A DNA stretch of 64,000 nt from 34-65-8 sp964516135 (GTDB lineage Bacteria > Pseudomonadota > Alphaproteobacteria > Sphingomonadales > Sphingomonadaceae): NCBI GenBank assembly GCA_964516135.1, contig CAZEWN010000011.1, positions 28,054 to 92,053 of the forward strand, given 5' to 3'. Numbering within the stretch: the stretch's first letter is position 1; each line of letters begins with the position of its first letter. Below are positions 62,220 to 64,000 of this stretch, one piece after another. The notes under the pieces were generated by a model. The model did not search any database. It was not told the origin of the DNA and worked only from the letters and a program-made list of their open reading frames with translations. Position numbers and translations under genes: made by a program.

Positions 62220-63416
62220 ATGGCCCAGTTTTCCGCCGCCGATCCGGTCGTCATCCTGTCCTACGCACGCACTCCGATGGGCGGCATGCAGGGCGTTTTC
62301 AGCGAGGTGAGCGCGACCGATCTGGGCGCTACTGCCGTCAAGGCGGCGGTTGAACGTTCGGGCGTGGCGGGCGACCAGTTCGATCGGGTCTACATGGGCT
62401 GCGTACTTCCCGCGGGCCTGGGCCAGGCACCCGCGCGCCAGGCGACGATCAAGGCGGGCCTTCCCAAGTCCGTTCAGGCGACCACGGTGAACAAGGTTTG
62501 CGGCAGCGGCATGCAAACGGTCATCATGGGTGCCGAGGCACTGGCCAGCGGCAGCGCCGACTATGTCGTCGCGGGCGGCATGGAAAGCATGACGAACGCT
62601 CCCTACGTGCTCAAGAAGCACCGCTCGGGCGCGCGGATCGGCCACGACACCGCCTATGACCACATGTTCCTTGACGGGCTGGAGGATGCCTATGAGGCGG
62701 GCCGCGCGATGGGCACCTTCGCGCAGGAAACCGCAAACGAGTACCAGCTCACGCGCGAGAACATGGACGAATATTCGATCGAATCGCTGCGTCGCGCCAA
62801 TGCCGCGATCGAAAGCGGCGCCTTCGCCGACGAGGTGGTGCCGGTGACCTTCACCACCCGCGCGGGCGATACCACCGTCGACACGGACGAACAGCCCGGC
62901 AAGGGCAAGCCCGACAAGATCCCGACCCTGCGCCCCGCCTTCGCCAAGGACGGTACGATCACCGCCGCGACCTCCAGCTCGATCTCGGATGGTGCGGCCG
63001 CCGTGGTCCTGACACGCGAAAGCCTCGCCAGCGCCAATGGCCAGTCACCGGTTGCAAAGATTGTGGCGGTCGCCGCCCACGCGCAGGAGCCGGCCCAGTT
63101 CACCGTTGCCCCGGTCGGGGCGATCCAGAAGCTGCTCGACAAGGCAGGCTGGTCGGTCGAGGATGTCGACCTGTGGGAAGTAAACGAGGCGTTCGCCTGT
63201 GTCGCCATGTTCGCCATGCGCGACATCGGCATTCCGCACGACCGTATCAACGTCAACGGCGGCGCAACCGCGCTCGGCCATCCGATCGGCGCCAGCGGGA
63301 CGCGCATCATCGTGACGCTGCTCAACGCGCTGAAGCAGCAGGGCAAGAAGCGCGGCGTTGCGAGCCTGTGCATCGGGGGTGGCGAGGCGACCGCGATCGC
63401 GGTGGAACTGGCCTGA
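62220..63416 (+). CDS. Acetyl-CoA acetyltransferase (thiolase II)
   Basis: 398 residues. Catalytic residues are visible: Cys94 in NKVCGSGMQ, His354 in GGATALGHPIGASG and Cys384 in LCIGGGEAT. It condenses two acetyl-CoA or cleaves acetoacetyl-CoA; candidates are PhaA or AtoB, which sequence alone does not separate. ATG 62220 is preceded by GAAAGG. No phaB or phaC lies in the window. Confidence 0.93.
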   Translation: MAQFSAADPVVILSYARTPMGGMQGVFSEVSATDLGATAVKAAVERSGVAGDQFDRVYMGCVLPAGLGQAPARQATIKAGLPKSVQATTVNKVCGSGMQTVIMGAEALASGSADYVVAGGMESMTNAPYVLKKHRSGARIGHDTAYDHMFLDGLEDAYEAGRAMGTFAQETANEYQLTRENMDEYSIESLRRANAAIESGAFADEVVPVTFTTRAGDTTVDTDEQPGKGKPDKIPTLRPAFAKDGTITAATSSSISDGAAAVVLTRESLASANGQSPVAKIVAVAAHAQEPAQFTVAPVGAIQKLLDKAGWSVEDVDLWEVNEAFACVAMFAMRDIGIPHDRINVNGGATALGHPIGASGTRIIVTLLNALKQQGKKRGVASLCIGGGEATAIAVELA

Positions 63417-63480
63417 ACCGCGGGGGGTTTGCTGCCCCCAGCGTATGAGCCCACCCGCACGCAGGGGCGCGTCAACGCTA

Positions 63481-63924
63481 ATGGGCGGAGTGAAGTCCGT
63501 GCGTATCGTGTTGACACTCGCTGCGGTCGCCGTGGAAGCGGCCTGTGCGGAAGCCACGCCCGAGCCGGAACCCGCCGAAACCGCCGCGACGCCCGAACCG
63601 ATGGCCGTCGAAGGGGTGGCAACCGGCACCTACGAGTTCACTGGCGCCGATGGCAGTGCCGGGACCACCACGATCAATGCCGATGGTACTTACACAACGG
63701 TCGCCGCCAATGGGACGGAAACCAGCGGTGCCTATGCCCGGCGCGATGGGCTGGACTGTTTCGATCCGGCGGGTGAAGAGGCAGAGATGTGCTGGACGGT
63801 TAGTGAACCCGCCGCTGACGGTTCTTTCAGTACCACTTCGACCGCCGGCATGACGGTTACCGTGCGGCCCAAGGCCGAGGCATCAGCAGCGGCGGCAGCG
63901 GCACCGGCACCGGCAGCCGAATAA
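63481..63924 (+). CDS. Small secreted protein with hydrophobic N-terminus
   Basis: About 147 residues. The N-terminus SVRIVLTLAAVAVEAACAEA looks like a lipoprotein signal, but the position before the Ala-Ala-Cys is Glu instead of the usual Leu, so lipidation is doubtful. The mature part begins with a Pro/Glu/Thr-rich stretch, then a YEFTGADGSAGTTTINADGT repeat-like beta region, and ends in Ala/Pro-rich sequence. ATG 63481 or GTG 63490 could start it. Unrecognised family. Confidence 0.65.
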   Translation: MGGVKSVRIVLTLAAVAVEAACAEATPEPEPAETAATPEPMAVEGVATGTYEFTGADGSAGTTTINADGTYTTVAANGTETSGAYARRDGLDCFDPAGEEAEMCWTVSEPAADGSFSTTSTAGMTVTVRPKAEASAAAAAAPAPAAE

Positions 63925-63945
63925 TTGCGGGTCGGCGGGCGGATC

Positions 63946-64000
63946 TCATGGTTCGCCCGCGCCCCACAGGCTGGCCGCGCGGACCCAGCCACGGCGGCCA
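63946..64000 (-). CDS. Possible 3' end of a minus-strand gene
   Basis: Reading in from the window edge on the minus strand, one frame ends GRRGWVRAASLWGAGEP and then TGA at 63948-63946. The composition looks coding, but only 17 codons are visible and the rest lies outside the window. No identification possible. Confidence 0.35.
   Translation of the reverse strand, partial: GRRGWVRAASLWGAGEP

Noticed and set aside
1..64000. CRISPR array, prophage, transposase or rRNA genes
   Set aside because: No direct-repeat array, phage or transposase protein, or rRNA sequence was seen on reading; only REP-like palindromes were found.

Overview
The window reads as chromosomal core DNA of an alphaproteobacterium. 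GC-rich codon use, many GTG/TTG starts, 1-4 nt gene overlaps, a lipoyl-E1beta fusion PdhB and an alphaproteobacterial-type SOS box (GTTC-N7-GTTC) before lexA all fit. Gene order and protein flavour suggest Sphingomonadales, probably the Erythrobacteraceae/Sphingomonadaceae; this is inference from family knowledge, not a database match. I see no transposase, integrase, phage gene or CRISPR array.

Layout. 1-2.5 kb: trmFO, an EF-hand protein and a squalene/phytoene-synthase-like protein. 2.5-9.3 kb: two mirror-image cassettes, each TadG-like, TadE-like, TadE-like, diverging from a 149-bp spacer. 9.3-12.2 kb: pdhB, pdhA and an FtsB-like gene. 12.4-17.4 kb: hppD with a VOC protein, an MscS channel, tRNA-Arg(CCT), DUF1178, a nitrilase-fold hydrolase, grxC and an Hsp20 gene behind a ROSE-type RNA thermometer. 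17.4-17.9 kb: a gene-free, partly AT-rich stretch. 17.9-20.8 kb: pyrG, secG, tpiA. 21-30.5 kb: ppiD, trpE, a phosphodiester-glycosidase-like lipoprotein, trpG, trpD, trpC, a small membrane protein, moaC, moeA, lexA. 30.5-35.5 kb: comEC, gltX, gltA.

35.5-42.1 kb is the least understood part. Four minus-strand genes encode a histidine-kinase-like protein without the phosphoacceptor His, an all-helical protein, a nucleotidyltransferase-like membrane protein and a degenerate Hpt-like protein. They lie divergent from a TipN-like long coiled-coil membrane protein.

42.1-60.6 kb is one long minus-strand array encoding complex I: nuoABCDE, an unlisted 46-codon membrane ORF, nuoFGHIJKLMN, then birA, coaX, RNase J and a DUF1467 protein. 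Two REP/BIME-like inverted repeats sit in its only sizeable gaps (nuoD/nuoE and nuoK/nuoL), and NuoC has a long Lys/Ala/Pro-rich tail. 60.6-64 kb: a coniferyl-aldehyde-dehydrogenase-type enzyme, a divergent thiolase, a small secreted protein and the possible 3' end of another gene.

Together the window covers central metabolism (PDH, citrate synthase, TPI, complex I), tryptophan and molybdopterin synthesis, tyrosine catabolism, SOS control, competence and two sets of Tad-type envelope proteins. The best leads for unusual biology are the mirrored Tad cassettes, the degenerate-kinase/TipN-like neighbourhood, the unlisted gene inside the nuo operon, and the ROSE element.
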